Assembly (NCBI RefSeq): GCF_900156695.1
Contig: NZ_FTOM01000003.1
Coordinates: 124,001-188,000 of the forward strand
Length of the DNA stretch: 64,000 nucleotides
Direction of reading: 5' to 3'
From: Phaeovulum vinaykumarii
GTDB lineage: Bacteria > Pseudomonadota > Alphaproteobacteria > Rhodobacterales > Rhodobacteraceae
Every line of letters starts with the position of its first letter. Position 1 is the first letter of the stretch. Of this stretch, positions 25,944-34,385 are shown piece after piece. Below the pieces are notes generated by a model. It ran no database searches and was not told where the DNA came from. It saw only the letters and a program-made list of their open reading frames with translations. Made by a program: the position numbers and the translations under genes.

Positions 25944-26822
25944 ATGAACGCGCGCAACCCCTTCGTGACCGCGGCCACGCCGCCGACGCCCGACGAACTG
26001 TCGCAGATCTCGTCCATCCTGCACGAGGCCGCCGGGATCGTCATCGCCCCCGGCAAGACCTCGATGGTGCAATCGCGGCTTGCCAAGCGCCTGCGGGCGC
26101 TGGGCCTGCCCGATTACGCCAGCTACATCAAGCTGGTCCGATCGCCCGACGGCTCGGCCGAAATGCGCGAGATGATCTCGGCGCTGACCACCAACGTCAC
26201 GCATTTCTTCCGCGAGAACCATCACTTCGACCACCTGCGCACGACTGCGCTGCCGCCGCTTCTCGAACGGGCGCGCAAGGGCGACAAGGTGCGGATCTGG
26301 TCGGCGGGCTGCTCGATCGGGGCCGAGGCCTATTCCATCGCCATGGTCCTGTCGGACATGGCGCAGGATCTCGACCGGCTCGACGTGCGCATTCTTGCAA
26401 CCGATATCGACCCGGTCGTCGTACGCAAGGGCTCCGAAGGACTCTACGATGGGACGATCCTCGATTCGCTGCCGACCGAGATGCGCCGGCGCTTCTTCGC
26501 CGCCGACCCCGAGGGCGAGCGGATCGACGAGCGTCTGCGGCGGCTGGTCAGCTTCAAGCAGCTCAACCTGCACGGCACCTGGCCGATGAAGGGGCAATTC
26601 GACATCGTCTTCTGCCGCAACGTCGTCATCTATTTCGACGCACCGACACAACGCCGGCTGTGGGACCGTTTCGCACAGGCCATCAAGCCCGAGGGCTGGC
26701 TCTATGTCGGCCATTCCGAACGCGTCCCGACCGAGGGCAGCTCGCCCTTCGTATCGTCCGGCATCACGACCTATCGCCTGTCGCCAACGGGCCCACGAAA
26801 AGGAGAGCAGACATGGCATTGA
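25944..26822 (+). CDS. cheR: Chemotaxis methyltransferase CheR
   Basis: 292 aa SAM-dependent glutamate methyltransferase of chemoreceptors. The N-terminal helical domain carries TTNVTHFFRE, and the SAM site reads SAGCSIGAEAYSIAM (usually GEEPYS). The CRNVVIYFD motif is in the C-terminal half. It overlaps the second cheY by 10 nt. No cheB or receptor gene is in the window. Confidence 0.93.
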   Translation: MNARNPFVTAATPPTPDELSQISSILHEAAGIVIAPGKTSMVQSRLAKRLRALGLPDYASYIKLVRSPDGSAEMREMISALTTNVTHFFRENHHFDHLRTTALPPLLERARKGDKVRIWSAGCSIGAEAYSIAMVLSDMAQDLDRLDVRILATDIDPVVVRKGSEGLYDGTILDSLPTEMRRRFFAADPEGERIDERLRRLVSFKQLNLHGTWPMKGQFDIVFCRNVVIYFDAPTQRRLWDRFAQAIKPEGWLYVGHSERVPTEGSSPFVSSGITTYRLSPTGPRKGEQTWH

Positions 26823-27199
26823 GGGATCAACTCAGGATCATGGTCGTGGACGACATGTCCACGAGCCGCGGCCTCATCACCCAGGCGCTCGACGCGATGG
26901 GGATCCGCCAGGTGGGCTATGCAACCGACGGGCCGGGCGCGCTCACGACGCTCGAGAAAAGCCCGGTTCACATGGTGATCTCGGATTACAACATGCCCGG
27001 CATGAACGGCATCCAGCTGCTTCAGGCGCTGCGGCAGAATCCGCGCACCAAGGGCGTTGGCTTCATCCTCATCACCGGGCGCGCAGATGCCGCCCTGATC
27101 AACGAGGGCAAGAAGAACGGCATGAACAACTTCCTCAAGAAGCCCTTCACGCCCCAGGAACTCAAGGCGTGCATCGAGGCGGTGGTGGGCCGGCTGTGA
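26813..27199 (+). CDS. cheY: Second chemotaxis response regulator CheY
   Basis: 128 aa receiver domain: VVDDMSTSRGLI, phospho-acceptor Asp in VISDYNMPGMNGI, Thr in LITGRAD and Lys in LKKPFTP. AAAAGGAGAG lies just upstream of ATG 26813, within the end of cheR. Two distinct CheY proteins in one operon fit motor-binding plus phosphate-sink roles known in Rhodobacter, but which is which cannot be told here. Confidence 0.93.
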   Translation: MALRDQLRIMVVDDMSTSRGLITQALDAMGIRQVGYATDGPGALTTLEKSPVHMVISDYNMPGMNGIQLLQALRQNPRTKGVGFILITGRADAALINEGKKNGMNNFLKKPFTPQELKACIEAVVGRL

Positions 27200-27585
27200 T
27201 CCAGAATCTGCCTCCGCCTCGCGCACCCGAGTGCCGCGATCTGCCACTCGACGCGCTCGCCGCCAGGATCGGAGACGAGCTGGAATCGCTGGCCGCGCTC
27301 TCGGCCGAGGTGCAGAGCGCGCTGTCGCTGTGCATCTTTTCCGAGCACACGGACCCTTCGGCCATCCGCGGGCTTCAGGGGATCGACCGCATCACGCAGG
27401 CGCTCGAGGATCTCGGGCGTCTGATGAGCGCGGTCTCGACCGAAATGCCACGCGACGTGAACCTTCACGCCGTGCCGATCCTGTCGCGTCTGCGTCTGCA
27501 TGAGCTGGTGAATAATCTCGATCCGTCCGTCGAGCGCACCGCCGCCGTGGAAGACGAGGACGAAGGCGAGATCCAGTGGTTCTGA
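27196..27585 (+). CDS. Small protein of unknown function at the end of the chemotaxis operon
   Basis: 129 aa from a GTG start that overlaps the cheY stop by 4 nt (GTGA). Predicted mostly helical, with an acidic C-terminus (AAVEDEDEGEIQWF). Residues 15-100 contain regularly spaced Leu/Ala (LDALAARIGDELESLAALSA), resembling four-helix proteins such as CheT- or CheZ-like small chemotaxis proteins. No catalytic motif is recognised. Position suggests a chemotaxis accessory role. Confidence 0.75.
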   Translation: MIQNLPPPRAPECRDLPLDALAARIGDELESLAALSAEVQSALSLCIFSEHTDPSAIRGLQGIDRITQALEDLGRLMSAVSTEMPRDVNLHAVPILSRLRLHELVNNLDPSVERTAAVEDEDEGEIQWF

Positions 27586-28859
27586 GGCCGATGCGCATTG
27601 GCGGCGCGCGGCGATCCTGAACGTCGCAACCGCGCGTCAGGCATTTCCGTCGCAGAGCTCGGGCGCAATGAAAGCTTGCCGGGCCGAGGTCGGCGGCGCA
27701 TTGGCCCCGGCGCCACACGCAAGCGACACCACAGGCAAGCGACAGGCGCCCTGCGGCTGAGCGTGAGACGGCCCCAGTCGGCGGCCCAGTCGGCGCCAGG
27801 CCTTGCACGCAAGATCCCGCATCCCTGTGGCAAGGCCATCCCGCGGCCTGCGCGCGCGTTGTCACATCAGCTTCGGACGGCGCGGGTTAGGAAATCTATT
27901 CGCCGCTTGGCAAAGCGCGAGCCGTCCCGGACCCCGCCATCGCGCCGCCGCGCGCTCAAGATCCGCCACCCTGGCGAGGACATAACGCGGCCCATGCCTT
28001 GGCGCGAACATCACGCGGCCCGTGCCGGCGTCGCTTCGGCACATCAGCTTCGGAAGGCATGGCTCATGGGGCGCGTTTTCGTCGCGCGGGACAACCCGAA
28101 AGCCGCCTTCGCCCGGTCGCGCGCACGAGATCGCACGCCCTTCGTCAGCACCAGCACCAGCACCAGCACCAGCACCAGCACCAGCACCAGCACCAGCACC
28201 AGCACCAGCACCAGCACCAGCACCAGCACCAGCACCAGCACCAGCCGAAGAGCATGTCCGCGCCGCGCAGGCGCGCAACCGCCAAATGCCCGCGCCACCG
28301 CCATCGCCGGACGGCGTGGCAGCAATCCTTCCCACGAGAAGATCACGCAGAACAATAGTCACTATCGGAAGGATACGGGTGGAAGGACGCAAGATTGGGA
28401 AAGACGCCGGGGGAAACGTGCGCCCTTGCGGGAACGTCCCGACACGAAGGGCTGACCAAGGCGCCGTGTCAGCCCCAACGCTCCCCCTCGTTCCGGGCCA
28501 CCCTCTGGGGCCGAACGACCCGCTCCGCCCGGCCGATCCCCAAGGACCGCATGATCCGCCAAGCCCCAATGGTCTTCTCAGACGGAATGCGCGCGACGCC
28601 CGCGTAGCCCAGGCGGCCCTTTCGATCCGGCTGCGGTTTTCAGTCTCAGCGCTCCAGCAGCCCGGCAGTCGCCGCGCGCCTGTCTCGATGCGCGACCCGG
28701 CCGCGATGTTCGGTCTCGACGCGCCCGCAGGTCCAGCCGATCCGGCACGCCATATCCGGTCTCGCCCCGGACGTTCTGCCAGCCCCGGCGCCCGTCAACC
28801 GCGGCCACCGTCTCGACACGACCACACCCACAGCCCGAGGTTCCGCCCAAACGCGCCGT
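27586..28859. other. 1.27-kb region without a recognisable gene, rich in tandem repeats
   Basis: Open frames here are repeat artefacts with atypical composition and no ribosome sites. Visible structure: a hexamer array (28147-28246), a degenerate 28-bp tandem pair at 27972-28027 (both units contain ACGCGGCCC), a 15-bp direct repeat CACATCAGCTTCGGA at 27863 and 28040, and GGCCCAGTCGGC-type duplications near 27770-27795. An inverted pair ATCCTTCC...GGAAGGAT lies at about 28326-28376. It separates cheY-end from the convergent AEC gene. Confidence 0.6.
28147..28246. repeat. Hexanucleotide tandem array (AGCACC)16
   Basis: Sixteen perfect copies of AGCACC (28147-28242) plus a partial AGCC. Read in frames it would give Ser-Thr, Gln-His or Ala-Pro dipeptide runs, but no supported gene spans it. 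A perfect array of this length is likely variable in copy number. Confidence 0.9.
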
Positions 28860-29759
28860 TCAGCCCTGAAGCCCCATCAACCACAGGGGCAGGGTCACGC
28901 ATCCCAGCGCGGTCGATTGCGCAATCACCCCCGCCGCGAGGCTGCGATCGGCGCCGAAGACCGAGGCCAGCACATGCGCCGCCGACGCCGTGGGCAGGGC
29001 GGCGAAGACGACCAGCACGGCCGCGGCATCGGCCTCGAGCCCCATCAGGCGCACCGCGCCCAGCGTGAGCGCGGGCAACACCACCAGCTTGATGAGGCTG
29101 AGCCCACCCCGAAACGGGTCCAGCCGCGTCACCGCCCGGATCTCGAGCGCGGCCCCGATCGACAGAAGCGCCATCGGGATCGCCGCCTGCGCCAGAAGCC
29201 CCACCATCGGGGACAGCGGGTCGGGCAGATGCAGCCCCGCCGTAGCCATGCCGATCCCCAGCGTGCTGGCCAGCAGAAACGGGTTCAGCACCACCATCCG
29301 CGCCGTGGCCCCAAGCGACATCGACTGTCCGCGCGACATCGCCCCCACCGCCAGCAGATTGGCCAGCGGCACCGCGAAGCCGATGGCGATCGACATCAGC
29401 CCGCGCGCGCTTTCGGGCAGCGCCTGCACCGCCACGAGGCCGATTGCGGAATTGAACCGCCAGGCCGTCTGCCAGGCTCCGGCGAAATCGAGAAACCGCG
29501 CCGGCCCCAGCGGGCGCAGCAGCAGGCCCAGCCCGAAGCCCAGCAGGATGATCGCCCAGACCCCGCCGCCGATCACCGCCAGATCATTCAGCCCCGGCGC
29601 CCGGGCAGCGGCTGCCTGGAAGATCAGCGCCGGAAACAGGATCTGGAAATTCAGCCGGTCGATGCCTGCCCAGCCCGCATCGGGCACGAAACGGCGCATC
29701 ACCACCCCCAGCCCGATCACCAGCGCATCGGGCAACAGCACGCCCAGAACCGGGCTCAT
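28860..29759 (-). CDS. AEC (auxin efflux carrier) family transporter
   Basis: 299 aa, about ten hydrophobic segments arranged as two five-helix halves, the AEC/BART layout. The broken-helix region GVWAIILLGFGLGLLLRPLG and the second-half motif AIPMALLSIGAALE are characteristic. Start ATG 29759 begins MSPVLGVLLPDALVIGLG; the frame is open far upstream but antisense to the lyase gene there. Substrate unknown, typically organic acids. Divergent from the lyase gene with 219 nt between. Confidence 0.88.
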   Translation of the reverse strand: MSPVLGVLLPDALVIGLGVVMRRFVPDAGWAGIDRLNFQILFPALIFQAAAARAPGLNDLAVIGGGVWAIILLGFGLGLLLRPLGPARFLDFAGAWQTAWRFNSAIGLVAVQALPESARGLMSIAIGFAVPLANLLAVGAMSRGQSMSLGATARMVVLNPFLLASTLGIGMATAGLHLPDPLSPMVGLLAQAAIPMALLSIGAALEIRAVTRLDPFRGGLSLIKLVVLPALTLGAVRLMGLEADAAAVLVVFAALPTASAAHVLASVFGADRSLAAGVIAQSTALGCVTLPLWLMGLQG

Positions 29760-29978
29760 GGCCAGATCGGCCGGGACGGACAGGTCATGGCGCCTCCGGG
29801 ACAGGTTGCGGGTCGATCCCTGCCCCGCCTCTTGCCCCAGCCCCGCGCCGGAGAAAAGCGCAAACCGCGACCTTGTTGCACACCCGCACGGCGCAATGGC
29901 GAATTGCCAAGCCCGCCGCCGCCCCGGAAACTCGCCCCAGGGCAACATTATTTCGGCTTGCCCCCGGAGGAGGAAAGA

Positions 29979-31427
29979 ATGGCAAACGTCAAATTCTTCA
30001 GCGGCGAGATGGTGCCGCTGGAAATGCACAAGGTCCGCATCGTCCAGAAACTGAACCTGCCGCCGATCGACGACCGGCTGAAGGCCGTCACCGAGGCCGG
30101 CAACAACACCTTCCTTCTCCAGAACCGCGACGTGTTCATGGACATGCTGACCGACAGCGGCGTGAACGCGATGAGCGACCAGCAGATGGCCGCGATGATG
30201 GTGGCCGATGACAGCTATGCCGGCTCGGCCACCTATACCCGGCTGGAAAGCAAGCTGCGCGAGCTGTTCGGGATGCATTACATCCTGCCCACCCACCAGG
30301 GCCGCGCCTGCGAGAACATCCTGTCGCAGGTTCTGGTGACGCCCGGCTCGATCGTGCCGATGAACTATCACTTCACCACGACCAAGGCGCATATCGTGCT
30401 CAACGGCGGCACGGTCGAGGAGATCATCACCGAGGCGGGCCTGGCGGTGACCTCGGATCTGCCGTTCAAGGGCGACATGGACGTGGCCGCGCTGGAACGT
30501 CTGGTGGCCGAGAACGGCCCCGAGAAGATCGCCTTCGTGCGCATCGAGGCCGGCACCAACCTGATCGGCGGCCAGCCGGTCTCGCTCGAGAACATGCGCG
30601 CGGTGCGCGCGGTCTGCGACCGGCACGGGCTGACGCTGGTCTATGACGCCAGCCTGATGGCCGACAACCTGCATTTCCTCAAGACGCGCGACCCCGCGCT
30701 CAAGGATCGCTCGATCCGCGAGATCACCCGCGAGATCGCCGATCTGTGCGACATCATCTATTTCTCGGCACGCAAGCTGGGCTGTGCGCGCGGCGGCGCG
30801 ATCTGCATCCGCACCGAGGAGATGTATAACCGCATGCGCGCGCTGGTCCCGCTCTATGAGGGGTTCCTGACCTATGGCGGCATGTCGGTGCGCGAGATCG
30901 AGGCGCTGACCGTCGGGCTCGAGGAGACGATGGACGAGGACATGATCAGCCAGGGTCCGCAGTTCATCGCCTATATGGTGAACGAACTGGACCGCCGCGG
31001 CATTCCGGTCATCACGCCGGCGGGCGGTCTGGGCTGCCACATCGACGTGATGCGCTTCCTCGATCATGTGCCGCAGGCGCAATATTCGGCCGGGGCGCTG
31101 GCCTCGGCGCTCTATCTGGTGTCGGGCGTGCGCGGGATGGAACGCGGCACCCTGTCCGAGCAGCGCAACCCCGACGGCACCGAGCCGCTGGCCAACATGG
31201 AACTGGTGCGCCTGGCCATGCCGCGTCGGGTGTTCACGCTGAGCCAGGTGAAATACGCCATCGACCGGATCGACTGGCTCTGGCAGAACCGCGCGATCGT
31301 GGGCGGGCTGAAATTCATCGAAGAGCCCGAGATCCTGCGCTTCTTCTATGGCCGGCTGGCCCCGGTCAACGACTGGCAGGAGCGCCTGGTGGCCAAGTTC
31401 AAGGCCGATTTCGGCGACAGCCTCTGA
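29979..31427 (+). CDS. Tyrosine phenol-lyase / tryptophanase family PLP enzyme
   Basis: 482 aa beta-eliminating lyase. It has LTDSGVNAMSDQQ, PTHQGRACENILSQ, the PLP-interacting Asp in LVYDASLMADN and the Schiff-base Lys in FSARKLGCARGG. In the specificity region it reads VRGMERGTLS; tyrosine phenol-lyases have Met-Glu-Arg there (Arg381 in Citrobacter), while E. coli tryptophanase has Val-Glu-Ile. That favours phenol release from tyrosine, but many Rhodobacterales homologues are labelled tryptophanase. GGAGGAGG lies 6-8 nt before ATG 29979. The product is about 25 residues longer than Citrobacter TPL. Confidence 0.87.
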   Translation: MANVKFFSGEMVPLEMHKVRIVQKLNLPPIDDRLKAVTEAGNNTFLLQNRDVFMDMLTDSGVNAMSDQQMAAMMVADDSYAGSATYTRLESKLRELFGMHYILPTHQGRACENILSQVLVTPGSIVPMNYHFTTTKAHIVLNGGTVEEIITEAGLAVTSDLPFKGDMDVAALERLVAENGPEKIAFVRIEAGTNLIGGQPVSLENMRAVRAVCDRHGLTLVYDASLMADNLHFLKTRDPALKDRSIREITREIADLCDIIYFSARKLGCARGGAICIRTEEMYNRMRALVPLYEGFLTYGGMSVREIEALTVGLEETMDEDMISQGPQFIAYMVNELDRRGIPVITPAGGLGCHIDVMRFLDHVPQAQYSAGALASALYLVSGVRGMERGTLSEQRNPDGTEPLANMELVRLAMPRRVFTLSQVKYAIDRIDWLWQNRAIVGGLKFIEEPEILRFFYGRLAPVNDWQERLVAKFKADFGDSL

Positions 31428-31448
31428 GGGGCCGCGCCGCGCGTTTCG

Positions 31449-31481
31449 GGGCCCGGACCGCCGCCACGGTCCGGGCCCTTT
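31449..31481 (+). terminator. Terminator of the lyase gene
   Basis: An 11-bp stem GGGCCCGGACC/GGTCCGGGCCC with an 8-nt loop, followed by TTTGCTGTCC. It lies 22 nt past the stop codon. Confidence 0.8.
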
Positions 31482-31609
31482 GCTGTCCTGCGCCCCCCGG
31501 GATCTGCCTCCCCCGGCTTCTGCATGCCGGCGGCCGTCGCACGGCTGTCACCGAATTGCGCGACACCCGCCCCTGTGCCCCCCGCGCGCGCAATTCTCAG
31601 GAGAGCCCG

Positions 31610-32554
31610 ATGCAGCCCCTTGCCTTTGCCCGTCCCGGCCGCTTCTTCCGGGGCAACCTGCACACCCATTCGAACCTGTCCGACGGCGCGCTTGCGCCGG
31701 CCGAGGTCTGTCGCCGTTACCGCGCGGAAGGCTATGATTTCATTGCGCTGACCGATCATTTCATCGGCGCTTACGGCTATCCCATCGCCGACACGCGCCC
31801 GTTTCGCAGCCCCGGCTTCACCACGCTTCTGGGCGCCGAGCTGCATTCCGGGGCGATGGAGAACGGCGAATTGTGGCACATCCTTGCGGTGGGGCTGCCG
31901 ACGGATTTCGCCCCGGCCAGGGCGCCGGGCTTTGCGCCGGTCGAGGGCCAGGAGACCGGCCCCGAGATCGCCGCACGGGCGCGCGCGGCCGGGGCCTTCG
32001 TCGCCATCGCGCATCCGCAATGGTCGGGCCTGACGCTGGCGGATGCCCGCAGCCTTGCAGACGCGCATGCGGTCGAGGTCTATAACCACGGCTGCGCCAC
32101 CGGCGCGGACCGGGCGGACGGGTTCCACACGCTGGACCTGTTGCTGTCGGAGGGGCGCGCGCTGACGCTGGTGGCCACCGATGACGCCCATTTCCACGGC
32201 CCCGACCATTTCGGCGGCTGGGTCATGGTCAAGGCGCTCGAGAACACCCCCGAGGCGCTGCTGGCGGCGCTGAAGGACGGCGCCTTCTATGCCACGCAGG
32301 GCCCGGCGCTGCATGACCTGCGTCTGGAGAACGGGACGGTCCATGTCGACAGCTCGGCCGTCACCACGGTGATCGTGCAAGGCGCGGGGTCGGCGGCCGA
32401 TGCGGTGCAGGGCGAGGCGCTGACGCGCACCGATCTGGTGCTGGCGCGGGCTGCACACAGCCCCTGGCTCAGGGTCACCGTGATCGACCGCGCCGGGCGC
32501 CGGGCCTGGTCGAACCCGTTGCCCAACCCGGCGGCGGCGCAAGGGCGGGGCTGA
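31610..32554 (+). CDS. PHP-domain metal-dependent phosphoesterase
   Basis: 314 aa PHP domain. Metal-binding motifs are visible in order: GNLHTHSNLSDG (HxH and D), FIALTDHF, GAELHSG (E and H), AIAHPQW and the late ATDDAHFHG. CAGGAGAG precedes ATG 31610. Proteins of this kind hydrolyse phosphoesters such as glycerophosphodiesters or cyclic phosphates. It runs convergent to a Ugp-like importer operon, so a shared glycerophosphate-type substrate is possible but inferred. Confidence 0.88.
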   Translation: MQPLAFARPGRFFRGNLHTHSNLSDGALAPAEVCRRYRAEGYDFIALTDHFIGAYGYPIADTRPFRSPGFTTLLGAELHSGAMENGELWHILAVGLPTDFAPARAPGFAPVEGQETGPEIAARARAAGAFVAIAHPQWSGLTLADARSLADAHAVEVYNHGCATGADRADGFHTLDLLLSEGRALTLVATDDAHFHGPDHFGGWVMVKALENTPEALLAALKDGAFYATQGPALHDLRLENGTVHVDSSAVTTVIVQGAGSAADAVQGEALTRTDLVLARAAHSPWLRVTVIDRAGRRAWSNPLPNPAAAQGRG

Positions 32555-32612
32555 TCCCGCCGGGGTGCGGGGCCGGGTCGCCCCGCGCCCCGCGCCCCGA
32601 GCGTGGAGCAGG

Positions 32613-33419
32613 CTACTTGATCCCCGCCCGCAGGAAGGCCTGCACGAACTGGCGCTGGAAGGCCAGGAACAGGATCAGAAGCGGCGCGATCACCATCATC
32701 GTCGAGGCCGAGATGACCGAGATATCCACCCCGTTCTCGGGCGCGCCGAAGATCGACAGACCGACGGTCAGCGGCCGGGCGCTCGCGTTGTTGGTGACCA
32801 CCAGCGGCCAGAGAAAATTGTTCCAATGCGTCGAGACCGAGACCAGCGCATAGGCCAGATAGGTCGGCCGCGCCGCCGGGACATAGACCCGCCACAGCAC
32901 CCCCATCAGCGAACAGCCCTCGATGCGCGCGGCCTCGTCCAGTTCCTTCGGCACCGACTTGAACGCCTGGCGCATCAGGAAGATGCCGAAGGCCGAGGCC
33001 ATGTAGGGCGCCCCGATCCCCAGGATCGTGTCGAGAAGCCCCAGCTGCGTGGCGATCTTGTAATTCTCGACGATCAGCACCTCGGGCAGGATGAAGAGCT
33101 GCAACAGGACCAGCACGAAGACGACATCCTTGCCGCGAAATTCCACCTGCGCGAAGGCAAATCCCGCCAGCGTCGTCAGCACGAATTGCCCGATCAGGAC
33201 CGTCGTCACCAGGATCACGGAATTCAGGAAATAGCGCAGCCAGGGCGCGCCCTGCCAGGCGGTGCGGAAATTCTCCAGGGTCCAGGGGGCGGCGAGGTTG
33301 AAATTGACCGCATCCGTGCTGGCGTGGAAGGCCGCCCAGAAGGCAAAGGCCAGCGGCGAGATCCAGAGCACGGCCAGTGCCAGCGCCAGAAGCGGTTCGA
33401 GACGGTGCAGAAGGGTCAT
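32613..33419 (-). CDS. ABC importer permease, UgpE/MalG type
   Basis: 268 aa CUT1 permease with six hydrophobic segments; EAA loop at DEAARIEGCSLMGVLWRVYVP. It overlaps the UgpA-like permease by 4 nt. Last gene of the operon. Best match by pattern is the glycerol-3-phosphate/glycerophosphodiester importer family, but sugar importers share the same motif set. Confidence 0.87.
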   Translation of the reverse strand: MTLLHRLEPLLALALAVLWISPLAFAFWAAFHASTDAVNFNLAAPWTLENFRTAWQGAPWLRYFLNSVILVTTVLIGQFVLTTLAGFAFAQVEFRGKDVVFVLVLLQLFILPEVLIVENYKIATQLGLLDTILGIGAPYMASAFGIFLMRQAFKSVPKELDEAARIEGCSLMGVLWRVYVPAARPTYLAYALVSVSTHWNNFLWPLVVTNNASARPLTVGLSIFGAPENGVDISVISASTMMVIAPLLILFLAFQRQFVQAFLRAGIK

Positions 33420-34309
33420 CGGTAATGGGTCCGGCGGTCGATCACGAAGAACTGGAAGGCCGCCAGCGCCCCCAGGACCGCCAGCATGAGCACGGTCATG
33501 GCCGCGGCGGCCGGCGCGTCGAAGAAGGCAAAGGCGTTTTCCCAGATGTAATAGAGGATCAGCTTCGAGGCATCCGACGGCCCGCCCTTGGTCAGGATGA
33601 ACAGGTGGTCGATCAGCTTCACCGAATTGATCATCGCATTGACCAGGATGAACAGCGTCGTCGGCATCAGGAGCGGCAGCACGATCCGCCGGGTATAGGC
33701 CAGCCGCGAGGCCCCCTCGATCTGGGCGGCCTCGCGCAGGTCGGGCGGAATGGTCTGCAAGGCGGCCAGATAGAAGATCATGAAGAAGCCCGCCTCCTTC
33801 CAGATCGTCACCACGCAGACCGCCCAGAGCGCGGTCTCGGGCTGGCCCAGCCAATTGACCGAAGCCGCCCCGAACAGCGCGCCGATCTGATCGAGGACGC
33901 CGAAGCCGGGGGTATAGAAGAACAGCCACAGATTGGCCGCGGCGATCATCGGCAGGACGGTGGGCGTGAAATAGGCGGTGCGCACGAAGCTGCGGGCGGG
34001 GATCTTGGCATTGGCCCACAGCGCCATGGCCAGCGCCAGCAGGATCGACACCGGGATCGTGACGCCTGCGTAAAGAAGGTTGTTCTTGGCCACCAGCCAG
34101 AAGGTCGGATCGTCGAACAGGCGCTGGTAATTCTCGAGCCCCACGAATTCGGTGGGACGCCGCCTTGTGCCGCGCGAGAACAGGCTGGCCCAGAAGGTGG
34201 CCACCGTGGGGTAGAAGGCAAAGGTCGTCAGCATCGCAAGCGCAGGCGTCAGCAGCAGCCATCCGTGGATGGCCTGAGCGCGGCGGCGAAGACGGTGGGG
34301 GTCGGACAT
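33416..34309 (-). CDS. ABC importer permease, UgpA/MalF type
   Basis: 297 aa CUT1 permease; TM1 at about residues 15-38 (GWLLLTPALAMLTTFAFYP), EAA loop REAAQIEGASRLAYTRRIVLP. It pairs with the UgpE-like subunit, with a 4-nt overlap. A stem-loop at 34328-34361 separates it from the binding-protein gene, a common arrangement that lets the binding protein be made in excess. Confidence 0.87.
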   Translation of the reverse strand: MSDPHRLRRRAQAIHGWLLLTPALAMLTTFAFYPTVATFWASLFSRGTRRRPTEFVGLENYQRLFDDPTFWLVAKNNLLYAGVTIPVSILLALAMALWANAKIPARSFVRTAYFTPTVLPMIAAANLWLFFYTPGFGVLDQIGALFGAASVNWLGQPETALWAVCVVTIWKEAGFFMIFYLAALQTIPPDLREAAQIEGASRLAYTRRIVLPLLMPTTLFILVNAMINSVKLIDHLFILTKGGPSDASKLILYYIWENAFAFFDAPAAAAMTVLMLAVLGALAAFQFFVIDRRTHYR

Positions 34310-34327
34310 CGGGGGCGGCCTTGGCGG

Positions 34328-34361
34328 AAGACCGGCACCGGGGATAACCGGCGCCGGTCTT
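34328..34361 (-). terminator. Intercistronic stem-loop after the binding-protein gene
   Basis: A 9-bp stem AAGACCGGC/GCCGGTCTT enclosing a smaller hairpin, 25 nt after the substrate-binding protein stop. Probably attenuation or 3' protection rather than full termination, because the permeases must be expressed. Confidence 0.55.
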
Positions 34362-34385
34362 TGGGGATCAGGGGCGCGCGGGCGC

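Noticed and set aside
28147-28246. CRISPR array
   Set aside because: The repeat has no spacers and no cas gene is present; it is a simple tandem hexamer. The MORN coding repeats (44600-45900) are also not CRISPR.
27598-28455. Frames through the hexamer array giving Ser-Thr, Gln-His, Ala-Pro or Gly-Ala dipeptide runs
   Set aside because: All reading frames are open because the hexamer has no stop in any register. Flanks lack coding character, ribosome sites and recognisable domains.
28860-31082. A 740-residue minus-strand frame ending in the AEC carrier
   Set aside because: Its first 440 residues are antisense to the tyrosine phenol-lyase gene; the carrier fold begins at ATG 29759.
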